Source of the DNA: Sediminicoccus sp. KRV36
Lineage (GTDB): Bacteria; Pseudomonadota; Alphaproteobacteria; Acetobacterales; Acetobacteraceae
Direction of reading: 5' to 3'
Assembly (NCBI RefSeq): GCF_023243115.1
Contig: NZ_CP085081.1
Span: 4,847,256-4,911,255 of the forward strand
Length of the DNA: 64,000 nucleotides
The notes under the pieces were generated by a model. The model was given only the letters and a program-made list of their open reading frames with translations, was not told where the DNA came from and searched no databases. Below are positions 52,577 to 61,808 of the stretch, piece by piece (position 1 is the stretch's first letter; the number at the start of each line of letters is the position of its first letter). Made by a program: the position numbers and the translations under genes.

Positions 52577-53299
52577 TCAGGCGCGGCTGTTGAAGTAGGC
52601 CAGTTCGCGTGTATCGGCCCAGGCCAGGCGCAGCTCCACCGGCTTGCCATCCACGGCGAAGGCGATGCGCTGGATGAACAGCGCGGGCTCGCCACCGCGC
52701 AGCCCCAGCCGGGCGGCGGTGCGCGGCGAGGGGAGGGCGGCGCGCAACCGCTCGTCAATGCGCGTCACGCTGATGCCGAATTCCCGCTGATACAGGTCAT
52801 AGACCGTGCCGGGGCGGCCAGCGAAGCGTGGGCCATCGAGGTCGGGGAACAGCGCCTCGGGCAGCCAGAGCTTTTCCAGCATGGCCGGCCGGCCCGCCAG
52901 GTGCTGAAGGTGCCGCGCCCGCAACAGCGGCGCACCCGGCGCCATGCCGAGAGCCGCCGCCTGCTCCGCATCGGCGTTGCGGCGAGTGAAGTCCAGGAAC
53001 TCGGTGCGCGGCAACTCCGCGATCCCGTCCGGGCCGCGCAGATGGAAGAAGCGGAAGCTGCGCTCGGTGGTATGCTCGGCCACGAAGGTGCCACGGCCCT
53101 GCTGGCGGATCAGCACGCCCTCGGTCACCAGCCCATCTGTCGCACGGCGGATTGTCCCGATGGCGCAGGCGAAGCGTTCGGCCAACAGCTTTTCGGCCGG
53201 CAGGGGCGTGCCGGGGGGGAATTCCCCGGCGGCGATTTCGGCCACGATGGCGGCGCGCACCTGGCGCCAGACGGGTGTTTCGATATTCATGCAGCTCAT
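52577..53299 (-). CDS. GntR-family regulator with UTRA ligand domain
   Basis: A 240-residue transcription factor of the HutC/FarR subgroup. The winged helix-turn-helix is at about 5-75 (RAAIVAEIAAGEFPPGTPLP; RFACAIGTIRRATDGLVTEG; RQQGRGTFVAE) and the UTRA ligand-binding domain fills the rest. It is divergent from the two-subunit lyase operon with 70 bp between, so it is the likely controller of that operon. A 14-base inverted sequence in the spacer is the best operator candidate. ATG at 53290 is an alternative start. Confidence 0.9.
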   Translation of the reverse strand: MSCMNIETPVWRQVRAAIVAEIAAGEFPPGTPLPAEKLLAERFACAIGTIRRATDGLVTEGVLIRQQGRGTFVAEHTTERSFRFFHLRGPDGIAELPRTEFLDFTRRNADAEQAAALGMAPGAPLLRARHLQHLAGRPAMLEKLWLPEALFPDLDGPRFAGRPGTVYDLYQREFGISVTRIDERLRAALPSPRTAARLGLRGGEPALFIQRIAFAVDGKPVELRLAWADTRELAYFNSRA

Positions 53300-53303
53300 C
53301 TAG

Positions 53304-53317
53304 GTCATATAGTTGAC
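53304..53317. promoter_or_regulatory. Candidate GntR operator in divergent spacer
   Basis: GTCA-TATAGT-TGAC is an interrupted inverted repeat with a promoter-like TTGACT beginning inside it at 53313; TAGCGT follows after 17 bp. A regulator bound here would block both the lyase operon and its own gene. Only one site is visible and its centre is not symmetrical. Confidence 0.5.
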
Positions 53318-53369
53318 TTGATTTCAATAGGCGCGTAGCGTCTCCATCACTGAACAGGAGGAAACCCAG

Positions 53370-53654
53370 ATGACGATCCATTTCGTCGTGCATGACGAAG
53401 GTGATTCCGTGGGAGTCGTGGTGGTTGAGGGCCTGACGGCCAGCAACCGCATCAACGGCTGGATCATGGACCAGGACAAGATGATCGAGTTCGACGCGAA
53501 GTCGGACATCCCCATCGGCCACAAGCTCGCCATCAAGGCGATCAAGGCCGGCGACACGATCTTCAAATATGGCATCGATATCGGCAAGGCCATCGCCGAC
53601 ATCGCGCCGGGCGAGCATCTGCACGTCCATAACGTCAAGACGAAGCGCTGGTAG
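53370..53654 (+). CDS. UxaA-family lyase small subunit (SAF domain), SuyA-like
   Basis: A 94-residue SAF-domain protein of the altronate dehydratase group that forms the small subunit of a two-part lyase. Its sequence ([49 protein letters not shown]) resembles SuyA, the alpha subunit of (2R)-sulfolactate sulfo-lyase, more than the UxaA N-terminus, as far as I can judge from memory. An AGGAGG site precedes the start. The large subunit gene begins 11 bp later. Confidence 0.82.
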   Translation: MTIHFVVHDEGDSVGVVVVEGLTASNRINGWIMDQDKMIEFDAKSDIPIGHKLAIKAIKAGDTIFKYGIDIGKAIADIAPGEHLHVHNVKTKRW

Positions 53655-53665
53655 GGGAAACGCAC

Positions 53666-54841
53666 ATGGCAATGGACCTGAAAGGCTCCTCCTTCGAAGG
53701 CTGGCGCCGCGAGAATGGCCGGATGGGCGTGCGCAACCACGTCATCATCCTGCCCGTGGATGATCTCTCCAACGCCGCCGCCCAGGCGGTCGCGAACAAC
53801 ATCCAGGGGGCGATGGCGATTCCGCACGCCTATGGCCGCCTGCAATTCGGCGCCGACCTGGATCTGCATTTCCGCACGCTGATCGGCACCGGCTGCAACC
53901 CCAATGTGGCGGCCGTCGTCGTCATCGGGATCGAGCCCGGCTGGACCGGCAAGATCGTCGAGGGCATCGCGCTGAGCGGCAAGCCTGTCGAGGGTTTCGC
54001 CATCGAGCAGAATGGCGACATCAACACCATCGCCTCCGCCTCGCGCGCCGCTTATCGCATGGTGAAGCACGCTTCCAAGCTGAAGAAGGTGAAGGCGCCG
54101 CTGGTGGACCTCTGGGTTTCCACCAAATGCGGCGAGAGCGACACGACCTCGGGCCTCGCTTCCTGCCCGACCGTGGGCAACGCCTTCGACAAGCTCTGGG
54201 AAGCCGGCCACACGCTGGTCTTCGGCGAAACCACCGAACTCACCGGTGGCGAGCATCTGGTGGCCGCGCGCTGCAAGACTCCCGAAATCCGCGAGAAGTT
54301 CATGGCGATGTTTGATCGCTATCAGCGCGTCATCGAAGTGAACAAGACCTCCGACCTGTCCGACAGCCAGCCCACCAAGGGCAATATCGAGGGTGGCCTC
54401 ACCACCATCGAGGAAAAGGCCCTCGGCAACATCACGAAGATCGGCAAGAAGTGCACGGTGGATGGTGTGCTGGACAAGGCGGAGGAGCCGACCGGCCCCG
54501 GGCTGTGGTTCATGGACTCCTCCTCGGCCGCGGCCGAGATGGTCACGCTGTGCGCCGCTTCCGGCTATGCGGTGCATTTCTTCCCGACGGGCCAGGGCAA
54601 TGTCATCGGCAACCCGATCCTGCCGGTGATCAAGCTGACCGCCAATCCGCGCACGCAGCGTACCATGAGCGAACACGTGGATGTGGACGTGACCGGCCTG
54701 CTGCAAAAGCGGATCAACATGGATGAAGCCGGCGAGGCGCTGCTCGACTGCATGCTGCGCACCGCGGATGGCGAACTGACGGCGGCCGAGCTTCTGGGCC
54801 ACCGTGAATTCTCGCTCACGCGCCTCTACGAAAGCGCGTGA
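53666..54841 (+). CDS. UxaA-family lyase large subunit, SuyB-like
   Basis: A 391-residue catalytic subunit of the galactarate/altronate dehydratase family. Blocks are [60 protein letters not shown] with cysteines that may bind iron, [18 protein letters not shown] and [18 protein letters not shown]. From recall of the family, [20 protein letters not shown] fits (2R)-sulfolactate sulfo-lyase beta (SuyB), which releases sulfite and pyruvate from sulfolactate; hexonate dehydratase activity is the alternative. It is encoded with its small subunit and an MFS transporter under a GntR regulator. Confidence 0.82.
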   Translation: MAMDLKGSSFEGWRRENGRMGVRNHVIILPVDDLSNAAAQAVANNIQGAMAIPHAYGRLQFGADLDLHFRTLIGTGCNPNVAAVVVIGIEPGWTGKIVEGIALSGKPVEGFAIEQNGDINTIASASRAAYRMVKHASKLKKVKAPLVDLWVSTKCGESDTTSGLASCPTVGNAFDKLWEAGHTLVFGETTELTGGEHLVAARCKTPEIREKFMAMFDRYQRVIEVNKTSDLSDSQPTKGNIEGGLTTIEEKALGNITKIGKKCTVDGVLDKAEEPTGPGLWFMDSSSAAAEMVTLCAASGYAVHFFPTGQGNVIGNPILPVIKLTANPRTQRTMSEHVDVDVTGLLQKRINMDEAGEALLDCMLRTADGELTAAELLGHREFSLTRLYESA

Positions 54842-54917
54842 TTTCCACCCTGGCCTGTCAGGGCTAGGCTCCCCCCTCGCGTGGCAACCCCACGCGAGGC
54901 ATCCGGGGGGGGCGGGG

Positions 54918-56126
54918 GTGAAGCCAGAAGGGCGATATTTTGGCTGGCGCGTCGTCTGGGCCGCCTTCACCATCGCCATCTTCGCCTGGGGCATCGGCTT
55001 CTACGGGCCGGGCATTTTTCTTCAGGCGCTGCATGACCGGCATGGCTGGTCCGTCTCGGTCATCTCGGCCGCCATCACCACGCATTTTCTGTTGGGCGCC
55101 CTGCTTGTCGCGCGATTTCCGGCGGTGGAGGCGCGGCTTGGCATCACGCGCGTGGTGCTGCTGGGCGCGGTGCTGACCGCGATGGGCATGCTGGGCTGGT
55201 CCTCGGCCACGCAGCCCTGGCACCTCTTCGCGGCCGCCATTTTCAGCGGAGGCGGCTGGGCATTGACCAGTGGCGCTTCGATCAACGCCATGCTCACCCC
55301 CTGGTTTGACGGCCGGCGGCCGGCCGCCATCGCGCTCGCCTTCAACGGCGCCAGCATGGGCGGCGTGATCTTCGCGCCGCTCTGGGCGCTGCTCATCACC
55401 CAATGGGGGTTTCCGCTGGCCGGCGCGGGCATCGCGCTGACGACGCTGGTGGTGATGGCAGCCCTGGCGCTGCTCGTGCTGCGCCACACGCCGCGCAGCC
55501 TGGGCCAGACGCCCGACCCGCCGGCCCCTCGCATCGCCACAGCCCCGCTGGCACCAAGTCTTCCGCCTGGCCGGGGCATCTGGCGGGATGCAGCCTTTGT
55601 GCGGCTCTGCGCCGGTTTCAGCCTGGGTGCCGCGGCGCTGGTGGGCATGCTGGCGCATCTCTTTTCCCTGCTGGCGCCGACGCTGGGCGCCTTCGGCGCC
55701 GGGCTTGGGCTCAGCCTGATCACCATCTGCGCGGTCATCGGCCGCACGCTGCTGGGATGGGCCTTGCCGGCGGGGGCGGATCGCCGCCGCGCGGGGGCCT
55801 GGAATTTCGCGATCCAGGCGCTGGGCACGCTGATCCTGCTGGTGGCACTGGGCGTCAGCGCGCCGCTTCTGCTGGCGGGCTGCGTGGTGGTGGGGCTCAC
55901 TGTCGGGAACATGCTCTCTCTGCCGCCGATGATCGCGCAGGCCGAGTTCACCCGCGCCGATGTCGGCCGCGTCGTCGCACTCGTCACCGCGGTGAACCAG
56001 GCGGTCTATGCGCTGACGCCGGGCGGCTTCGGGCTGCTGCGGGACCTCACTGGCTCAGGGGCGGCGGTGCTGATCGCGGCGGCCTTGCTCCAGGTCGCTT
56101 CGGCACTCATCCTGTTCCGGCGATAG
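54918..56126 (+). CDS. MFS transporter of the lyase operon
   Basis: A 402-residue permease with twelve hydrophobic segments and MFS marks such as FGWRVVWAAFTIAIFAWGIG at the start and GASINAMLTPWFDGRRPAAI in the first half. This branch often carries carboxylates (oxalate/formate-antiporter-like). A GTG at 54918 gives a normal N-terminus; the frame upstream is not membrane-like. It starts 76 bp after the lyase large subunit and is probably its uptake or exchange system. Confidence 0.85.
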   Translation: MKPEGRYFGWRVVWAAFTIAIFAWGIGFYGPGIFLQALHDRHGWSVSVISAAITTHFLLGALLVARFPAVEARLGITRVVLLGAVLTAMGMLGWSSATQPWHLFAAAIFSGGGWALTSGASINAMLTPWFDGRRPAAIALAFNGASMGGVIFAPLWALLITQWGFPLAGAGIALTTLVVMAALALLVLRHTPRSLGQTPDPPAPRIATAPLAPSLPPGRGIWRDAAFVRLCAGFSLGAAALVGMLAHLFSLLAPTLGAFGAGLGLSLITICAVIGRTLLGWALPAGADRRRAGAWNFAIQALGTLILLVALGVSAPLLLAGCVVVGLTVGNMLSLPPMIAQAEFTRADVGRVVALVTAVNQAVYALTPGGFGLLRDLTGSGAAVLIAAALLQVASALILFRR

Positions 56127-56137
56127 AGCTTCATCCG

Positions 56138-56161
56138 GGCAGGCGCTGCTGTCCGGACGGA
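56138..56161 (+). terminator. Imperfect hairpin after the MFS gene
   Basis: TCCGGGCAG and CTGTCCGGA pair over nine bases with one G-T pair, about 12 bp after the MFS stop. It may end the lyase operon; there is no T-run. Confidence 0.4.
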
Positions 56162-56190
56162 GGCATCACCAACTTCGAAGAGGCCGAGCC

Positions 56191-57147
56191 ATGTGGGATT
56201 TTTCCGTATCCGGCGCGCTTGGCCTCATGGCCCGCACCTGGCCGTTCCTGCTGTTTCGCATGCTGGTCTATTTCAGCATCGCCACCGCCTATGTCGTGCT
56301 GACGGGCGCGGGCGCGGGCATCGGCTGGCTGGTGGGTGCTGCGGGCAGCGAGGATTTCCGCAACGGCGCCACGTTTTTCGGCGGGCTGATCGGCTTTGGC
56401 CTCACCGCCGGTGTGGTCTATCTGCTGCGCGAATACATCCTGTATGTGGTCAAGGCTGGCCACATCGCCGTGATGATCGAGCTGATGGAGGGCCGGAACC
56501 TGCCCCTGGGCCGGGCGCAGATCGAGCATGCCGGCAGCATCGTGAAACAGCGCTTCACCGAGACCAATGTGCTGTTCCTGTTCGACCAGCTGGTGCGTGG
56601 CGTGCTCGGCGCCATCCTCGGGCTGGTGCAGGGCCTGGCGAGCTTCCTGCCCATCCCCGGCCTGCAACAATTGATGGGGCTGATCCGCGCCTTCCTGCGC
56701 ATCGCCGTGGGGCTGATGGATGAGGTGATCCTGGGCCATTCCATCCGCACCCGATCCACCAATGCCTGGGATTCGGCGCGCATCGGCCTCGTGCTCTACG
56801 CGCAGAATGCGGGCGGCATGATGCGCAATGCGGCTTTTCTGATGGTCATCGTCTGGGGGCTGACCTTCGTCATCTTCCTGTTCATGCTGGCGCCCGCTGC
56901 GGCCATTGCCTATGCAATTCCGGGCAGCTGGTCGGCCGGAGGGATCATCTTCGCGCTGCTCTTCGCATGGTCCGTCAAGGCGGCGCTGATCGAGCCCTTC
57001 GCGGTGGCCTGCATGCTTCAGGCCTTCTTCCGGGTGACGGCGGGCCAAAGCCCGGACCCCGCCTGGGATGCCCGGATCTCCGGCGTCTCGCGCAAGTTCG
57101 AGGAGCTGAAAGCCAAGGCGCAAACCACCTGGGGCAAGCCTGCCTGA
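56191..57147 (+). CDS. Polytopic membrane protein of unknown function
   Basis: A 318-residue protein with about six membrane segments (FLLFRMLVYFSIATAYVVL; FFGGLIGFGLTAGVVYLL; AGGMMRNAAFLMVIVWGLTF; FLFMLAPAAAIAYAIP; GGIIFALLFAWSVKAALIEP) and a soluble loop between the third and fourth (LMEGRNLPLGRAQIEHAG). The C-terminus is helical and charged. I do not recognise a family. It is followed by lysA on the same strand 69 bp later. Confidence 0.7.
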   Translation: MWDFSVSGALGLMARTWPFLLFRMLVYFSIATAYVVLTGAGAGIGWLVGAAGSEDFRNGATFFGGLIGFGLTAGVVYLLREYILYVVKAGHIAVMIELMEGRNLPLGRAQIEHAGSIVKQRFTETNVLFLFDQLVRGVLGAILGLVQGLASFLPIPGLQQLMGLIRAFLRIAVGLMDEVILGHSIRTRSTNAWDSARIGLVLYAQNAGGMMRNAAFLMVIVWGLTFVIFLFMLAPAAAIAYAIPGSWSAGGIIFALLFAWSVKAALIEPFAVACMLQAFFRVTAGQSPDPAWDARISGVSRKFEELKAKAQTTWGKPA

Positions 57148-57216
57148 GGGGCTGGCGGAGAAGCCCGGCCAGGGCCGGCCCTTGGCGTCCGCCCCTGCTC
57201 ACCCTTATCTAGCCGG

Positions 57217-58554
57217 ATGGCCGCACCCGCCCCCCTCCTCGACAGCCCCGACCCCTCCTTCGGGGACCTTCTGGCCGCCCGCCCGGCCCTCGCGATGGAC
57301 CCCATCGCCGGGCTCATGGTCGAGGAGGTTCCCCTCGCCCGGATCGCCGATGTCGTCGGCACGCCGACCTGGGTCTATTCCGCCACCACACTGCGCCGCC
57401 GCGCCCGCGCCCTGGTGACGGCTCTGGCTGATGCCGGGTTGGATGCCTCCATCCATTTCGCGACCAAATCCAACCCGGCTTTGGCCGTCGTGAACCTGCT
57501 GCATCAGGAGGGCCTCGGCGCCGATGTGGTGAGCGAGGGCGAATTGCGCGCCGCATTGGCGGCTGGCGTTCCGGCCGGGGAGATCGTCTTTTCCGGCGTG
57601 GGCAAGACGGAGCGCGAAATGCGCCTGGCCCTGGCCGAGGATATCCTGCAGCTCAACATCGAATCCGCCGAGGAGGCGGAGATGTTGAGCGCCGTGGCTG
57701 CCTCCATGGGCAAGCGCGCCCGCTGCGCGCTGCGCGTGAACCCCGATGTGGATGCGAAGACCCACGCCAAGATCACCACCGGCCTGACGGAAAACAAGTT
57801 CGGCGTGCCCATCGCGATGGCGCCCGCGCTCTACGCGAAGATGTGCGCGCTGCCGGGCCTCGAACCTGTCGGCCTGACGGTGCATATCGGCAGCCAGATC
57901 GCCCAGGGGGTCGCGTCCTATTTCGCGGCCTATCAGCGCCTGGGACAATTGGTGCGGGAGTTGCGCGCGGCCGGGCATCCGGTGCTGCGGGTGGATTGCG
58001 GCGGCGGCCTCGGCATCCCCTACCGGGATGAGACGCCGGGCTCGCCCGCCGCCCTGGCGGGTGCCATCAAGGCGGGGCTGGGTGATCTTGGCGTGAAGAT
58101 CATGCTGGAGCCGGGCCGTTGGATCTGTGGGCCGGCGGGCGTGCTTCTCACGCGTGTCATTGTTGAGAAGCAGGCGACCACGCGGCGTTTCATCATCGTG
58201 GATGCGGCGATGAATGACCTGCTGCGCCCCGCCATGTATGAGGCTTGGCACGGCATTCTGCCGGTTTCGGCGCGGGCCTTCCAGGCGCCGCTTTCGCCGG
58301 CAGATGTGGTCGGCCCTGTCTGCGAAAGCAGCGATACCTTCACCAAGGGCCGCGATCTGCCAGCCCTGCCCCCCAATTCGCTGATGACTTTTCTGGATGC
58401 CGGCGCCTACGGTGCCTCGATGAGCAGCACCTATAATGCCCGCCCGCTGGCGGCCGAGGTGATGGTGGAAGGAAGCCGTTTCGCGGTGATCCGTGACCGC
58501 CAATCCCATGCGGCCCTGCTGGAAGGCCAGCGCTTGCCGGATTGGGCCACATGA
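57217..58554 (+). CDS. lysA: Diaminopimelate decarboxylase
   Basis: A 445-residue PLP enzyme of the alanine-racemase fold that makes lysine from meso-diaminopimelate. The PLP lysine is in IHFATKSNPALAVVNLL; HIGSQI binds the cofactor phosphate, and GGGLGIPY, MLEPGRWI and CESSDTF with the catalytic Cys follow. YNARPL near the C-terminus completes the site. The last four bases overlap the start of the DUF4175 gene (ATGA), an order typical of alphaproteobacteria. Confidence 0.96.
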   Translation: MAAPAPLLDSPDPSFGDLLAARPALAMDPIAGLMVEEVPLARIADVVGTPTWVYSATTLRRRARALVTALADAGLDASIHFATKSNPALAVVNLLHQEGLGADVVSEGELRAALAAGVPAGEIVFSGVGKTEREMRLALAEDILQLNIESAEEAEMLSAVAASMGKRARCALRVNPDVDAKTHAKITTGLTENKFGVPIAMAPALYAKMCALPGLEPVGLTVHIGSQIAQGVASYFAAYQRLGQLVRELRAAGHPVLRVDCGGGLGIPYRDETPGSPAALAGAIKAGLGDLGVKIMLEPGRWICGPAGVLLTRVIVEKQATTRRFIIVDAAMNDLLRPAMYEAWHGILPVSARAFQAPLSPADVVGPVCESSDTFTKGRDLPALPPNSLMTFLDAGAYGASMSSTYNARPLAAEVMVEGSRFAVIRDRQSHAALLEGQRLPDWAT

Positions 58555-61127
58555 CGGCTGGCGGCCCTGGCCTGGGGGGGCTTTCCCGCAAACGCGCCCT
58601 TGCCCGGGCCGCGCTGTGGTGGGAGGCAACCTGGCCGGCGCTCTGGCCGCCACTTGGCGTGCTTGGCCTGTGGGGAATTTTCGCGCTGCTCGGATTGCCG
58701 GCGCTCCTGCCGGGCTGGTTGCATGGGCTGATCCTCCTGGGCTTCCTGGCTGCGTTGGGGCTGGCCGCCCGGCGGGGTTTCACGCAGTTCCGGGCACCTG
58801 ACGATGCCGCCGTGGATCGCCGGCTGGAACGGGAGACCGGGCTGAAGCATCGCCCGTTGGCTACCCTGCAGGACCAACCCGCCACGCGGGAGCCGGAGGC
58901 GCTGGCGCTGTGGGACGCGCATCAGGCCCGGATGCGACGCCTCGTGACCAGGCTGCGCGTCGGCACGCCCAGGCCTGGCCTCGCCGCGCGTGATCCGCAT
59001 GCGCTGCGCGCCGCGGTTCTCATCGCTTTCTCGGCCGTGCTGGTGGTGGCGGGCGCCGATGCCCCGGCCCTTCTGGCGCGCAGCCTGGTGCCGAACTTCG
59101 GCACGGTGGCGCCGCCCGCCCCGCTGCGCTTCGAAGCCTGGGTGACCCCGCCCACCTATACCGGCGCACCACCCATCTTCCTGCCCGCCCTGGGTGGCAA
59201 CGCCACCATCCCGGCCGGCAGCCGCCTGCAAGTCGCCATCGCCGGGGGAATTGGCGCCGCGCCTGAGATCACCGGCCTGCCGGGCGTCGGCTTCGAGGCG
59301 CTGGGGGCAGGCAGCCATACGGCCCAGGCCGTGATGCAGCAGGGTGCGCGCGTCACCATCCGCCGCGAAGGGACCGAGATCGTCACCTGGAACCTCGCGG
59401 TGCAGGCCGATGCACCGCCCATCGCAGCCTTCACCGAGGTGCCGGCGCGGTCGCCCCGTGGCCTGGCGCTGCGGCTGCCCTGGCGGACCGAGGATGATTG
59501 GGGTGTCGTGGCGCTGCGCGCCGAGTTCCGGCTGGCGGCGCGGCCCGATACGGCGCCGATCAGCCTCGACATGACGCTGCCCTCGGCCGCGCCGAAGCAG
59601 GCGCGTGGCCTGGCGCAGCCTGATCTCTCCGCCCATCCCTGGGCCGGCCTGCCCGTCGTGCTGCGCCTCACCGCGCGCGATGGCGCCGATCAGGAAGGCG
59701 TCTCCGAGGAAATCGCGCTCACCCTGCCGGAGCGCAGCTTCAATCACCCGGTGGCGCGCGCCATGATCGAGATCCGCAAGGCGCTCTCGCTCGATCCGAC
59801 GGCGCGCCTCGATGCCATGCGGGAGCTGGATCGGCTGACCCAGGCGCCCGATGCCTTTGAGCATGACAGCGGCACCTTGCTCGCGCTGCGGACCACGCGC
59901 GGCCAATTGCAGCGGGACCGCCGGCCGGAAGCGATCGCCGAGGTCCAGGAGCTCCTCTGGGAGGCTGCCCTGGCCCTGGAGGAAGGCCGCGATACCCGCA
60001 CCGCCCGCGCCCTGGCCGAAGCCCAGCGCCAATTGCGCGAGGCGATGAACGAAGCCGAACGCACGCCAAACGCCGAAAACCAGCAGCAGCGCAGCGAGGT
60101 TGAGCGCCGCATCGAGCAATTGCGGGAGGCGATCCGCCGCCACCTCGAAGCCATGGCCGAGCGGCTGCAACGCGAAAACGCCGAAGCCCTGCCCTATGAT
60201 CCGCAGCAGCGCATGCTCGATCAGCGCGACATGGACCGCCGCACCCGCCGCATGGAGGAAGCCAACCGCCAGAACCGCATGGAGGACGCCCAGCGCGAAT
60301 TGGCCGAGCTGGAGGAAATGCTGCGCGCCTTGCAGGAAGGCCGCGTGGCCCGCAGCGAATCCCCCGAGCGGCAACGCCAGCGGGAGCGCGGCCAGCAGCA
60401 GATGGGCGCCGTGCAGGACATGGTACGCCGGCAGGGCGAGATGGTGGACCAGGGCGGGCGCCGGGCGGAGCAGCAGGAACAGCGGGCCGCCCAGCAGCGC
60501 CGGCAGAACCAGCCCTGGAACCAGCGCCCCAACGCTCCGGGGCAAACCTCACCCGAGCAGAACCAGCAGGCCGAGCAGGAGGCCCAACGCCAGCAGCAGG
60601 CCGATGCCCGCCGCCAGCGCGCCTTGCGCCGTGCCCTGGGCGAACTCATGCAGCAGCAGGGTGACCTGACCGGCGAGGTTCCCGAGGCCCTGGGCCAGGC
60701 CGACCAGGCCATGCGCGAGGCGATGGAAGCCCTGGGCGAAGGCCGGGATGCCCGGCCCGCCCAGCAGGAGGCGATGCGGCGCCTGCAGGAGGGCGGCCGC
60801 CAGATGGCCCAGCAAATGCAACGCCAATTCGGCCAGGGCCAGGGGGAAGGCGAGGGCGAAGGCGAAGACGACAGCATGGGCGAGATGGAAATGGGCGGCG
60901 ACGGCCCAGATGGCCAGCAACAGCTGGGCGAAGGCCGCGATCCGCTCGGGCGCCGTGCGCGTGAAAATACCGGCAATGCCGATAATGGCAGCGATACCCG
61001 CGTGCCGGATGAAGCCGAATTGCTGCGCACCCGCCGCCTGCAGGATGAATTGCGGCGCCGTGGCGCCGAACGAGAGCGCCCCGCCGAAGAACTGGATTAC
61101 ATCGACCGGCTGTTGCGGCGCTTCTGA
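58551..61127 (+). CDS. TIGR02302/DUF4175 family protein
   Basis: A protein of about 858 residues conserved in alphaproteobacteria. Two hydrophobic segments (GVLGLWGIFALLGLPALLPGW and LHGLILLGFLAALGLAA) near the N-terminus are followed by RRLERETGLKHRPLATLQD, a third helix, a large periplasmic region with beta-like parts (PTYTGAPPIFLPALG), and a long helical part extremely rich in Gln, Arg and Glu (about 500-780) that is likely a coiled coil. It ends with a conserved short acidic stretch (YIDRLLRRF). Function unknown; it starts on the end of lysA. Confidence 0.86.
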   Translation: MTAGGPGLGGLSRKRALARAALWWEATWPALWPPLGVLGLWGIFALLGLPALLPGWLHGLILLGFLAALGLAARRGFTQFRAPDDAAVDRRLERETGLKHRPLATLQDQPATREPEALALWDAHQARMRRLVTRLRVGTPRPGLAARDPHALRAAVLIAFSAVLVVAGADAPALLARSLVPNFGTVAPPAPLRFEAWVTPPTYTGAPPIFLPALGGNATIPAGSRLQVAIAGGIGAAPEITGLPGVGFEALGAGSHTAQAVMQQGARVTIRREGTEIVTWNLAVQADAPPIAAFTEVPARSPRGLALRLPWRTEDDWGVVALRAEFRLAARPDTAPISLDMTLPSAAPKQARGLAQPDLSAHPWAGLPVVLRLTARDGADQEGVSEEIALTLPERSFNHPVARAMIEIRKALSLDPTARLDAMRELDRLTQAPDAFEHDSGTLLALRTTRGQLQRDRRPEAIAEVQELLWEAALALEEGRDTRTARALAEAQRQLREAMNEAERTPNAENQQQRSEVERRIEQLREAIRRHLEAMAERLQRENAEALPYDPQQRMLDQRDMDRRTRRMEEANRQNRMEDAQRELAELEEMLRALQEGRVARSESPERQRQRERGQQQMGAVQDMVRRQGEMVDQGGRRAEQQEQRAAQQRRQNQPWNQRPNAPGQTSPEQNQQAEQEAQRQQQADARRQRALRRALGELMQQQGDLTGEVPEALGQADQAMREAMEALGEGRDARPAQQEAMRRLQEGGRQMAQQMQRQFGQGQGEGEGEGEDDSMGEMEMGGDGPDGQQQLGEGRDPLGRRARENTGNADNGSDTRVPDEAELLRTRRLQDELRRRGAERERPAEELDYIDRLLRRF

Positions 61128-61156
61128 CGCTGTTGCCGCAGCCCTGAACCCGTGGC

Positions 61157-61786
61157 TCAGGCTTCCAGAAGGCGAGAGAACTCAGCCAGGAAGGGCACGT
61201 TCATCCCCGGCACCAGGCTGACCACACGACACCCCGCGGCAAGCCCGGCAGCCACGCCGGCCGGACTATCCTCCACCACCAGACAATCAGCCGGCGCCAC
61301 GCCGCAAGCCGCGGCCGCTGCCAGGTAAAGATCGGGTGCGGGCTTGGCGCGCGGCACATCTTGAAAGGTGAAGACGCGGCCGGCGAAGAAATGATCGAAA
61401 CCCAGGACGCGGAGCTTCATCGCCAGTTCATCCCGGCCTGAATTGGAGCATACCGCCATGGGCAATCCGGCCGCGGCACCGGCCTCGAGCGCAGCCCGGG
61501 CGCCCGGGATGGGCTGCAACGCCGCCTCCAGCTCGCGCGCGATCCTCGCCCGCAGGGCGGCTTCCCAACCATGCGGCAATTGCCCCAGGCGCTGCTCGAT
61601 GAGGGGCCGCATATCGGGCAGGGAGAGGCCGAGGAAGGCCCGATGCGCCGCTTCGGCATCAAGCGCCCAGCCCAGGAGGCTGACTTCCTCGGCGACGATC
61701 GCATTGGACAGGCCCTCGCTATCGGCCAGGACGCCGTCGCAATCAAACAGGATGGCCGCGATGTTCACGCCACGCGCGCCGCTCAT
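61157..61786 (-). CDS. HAD-superfamily phosphatase (phosphoglycolate/beta-phosphoglucomutase-like)
   Basis: A 209-residue hydrolase. The nucleophile Asp is in ILFDCDGVLADSEGLS; the Thr/Ser of motif II is in AVCSNSGRDEL, the Lys of motif III in KPAPDLYL, and motif IV in VVEDSPAGVAAGLAAG. A helical cap of the PGMB type lies between the first two. Removal of phosphate from small sugars or glycolate is likely. ATG at 61786 is chosen; the frame upstream has no family character. It lies 22 bp after the hemH stop on the same strand. Confidence 0.87.
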   Translation of the reverse strand: MSGARGVNIAAILFDCDGVLADSEGLSNAIVAEEVSLLGWALDAEAAHRAFLGLSLPDMRPLIEQRLGQLPHGWEAALRARIARELEAALQPIPGARAALEAGAAAGLPMAVCSNSGRDELAMKLRVLGFDHFFAGRVFTFQDVPRAKPAPDLYLAAAAACGVAPADCLVVEDSPAGVAAGLAAGCRVVSLVPGMNVPFLAEFSRLLEA

Positions 61787-61808
61787 GGCTGGGCCGTGGC
61801 GGGCATGC

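Noticed and set aside
58431..60545. Very long minus-strand open frame (over 700 codons) opposite the DUF4175 gene
   Set aside because: Stop codons are rare on the opposite strand of GC-rich genes. The forward gene has the conserved family sequence and coupling to lysA; the reverse frame has neither.
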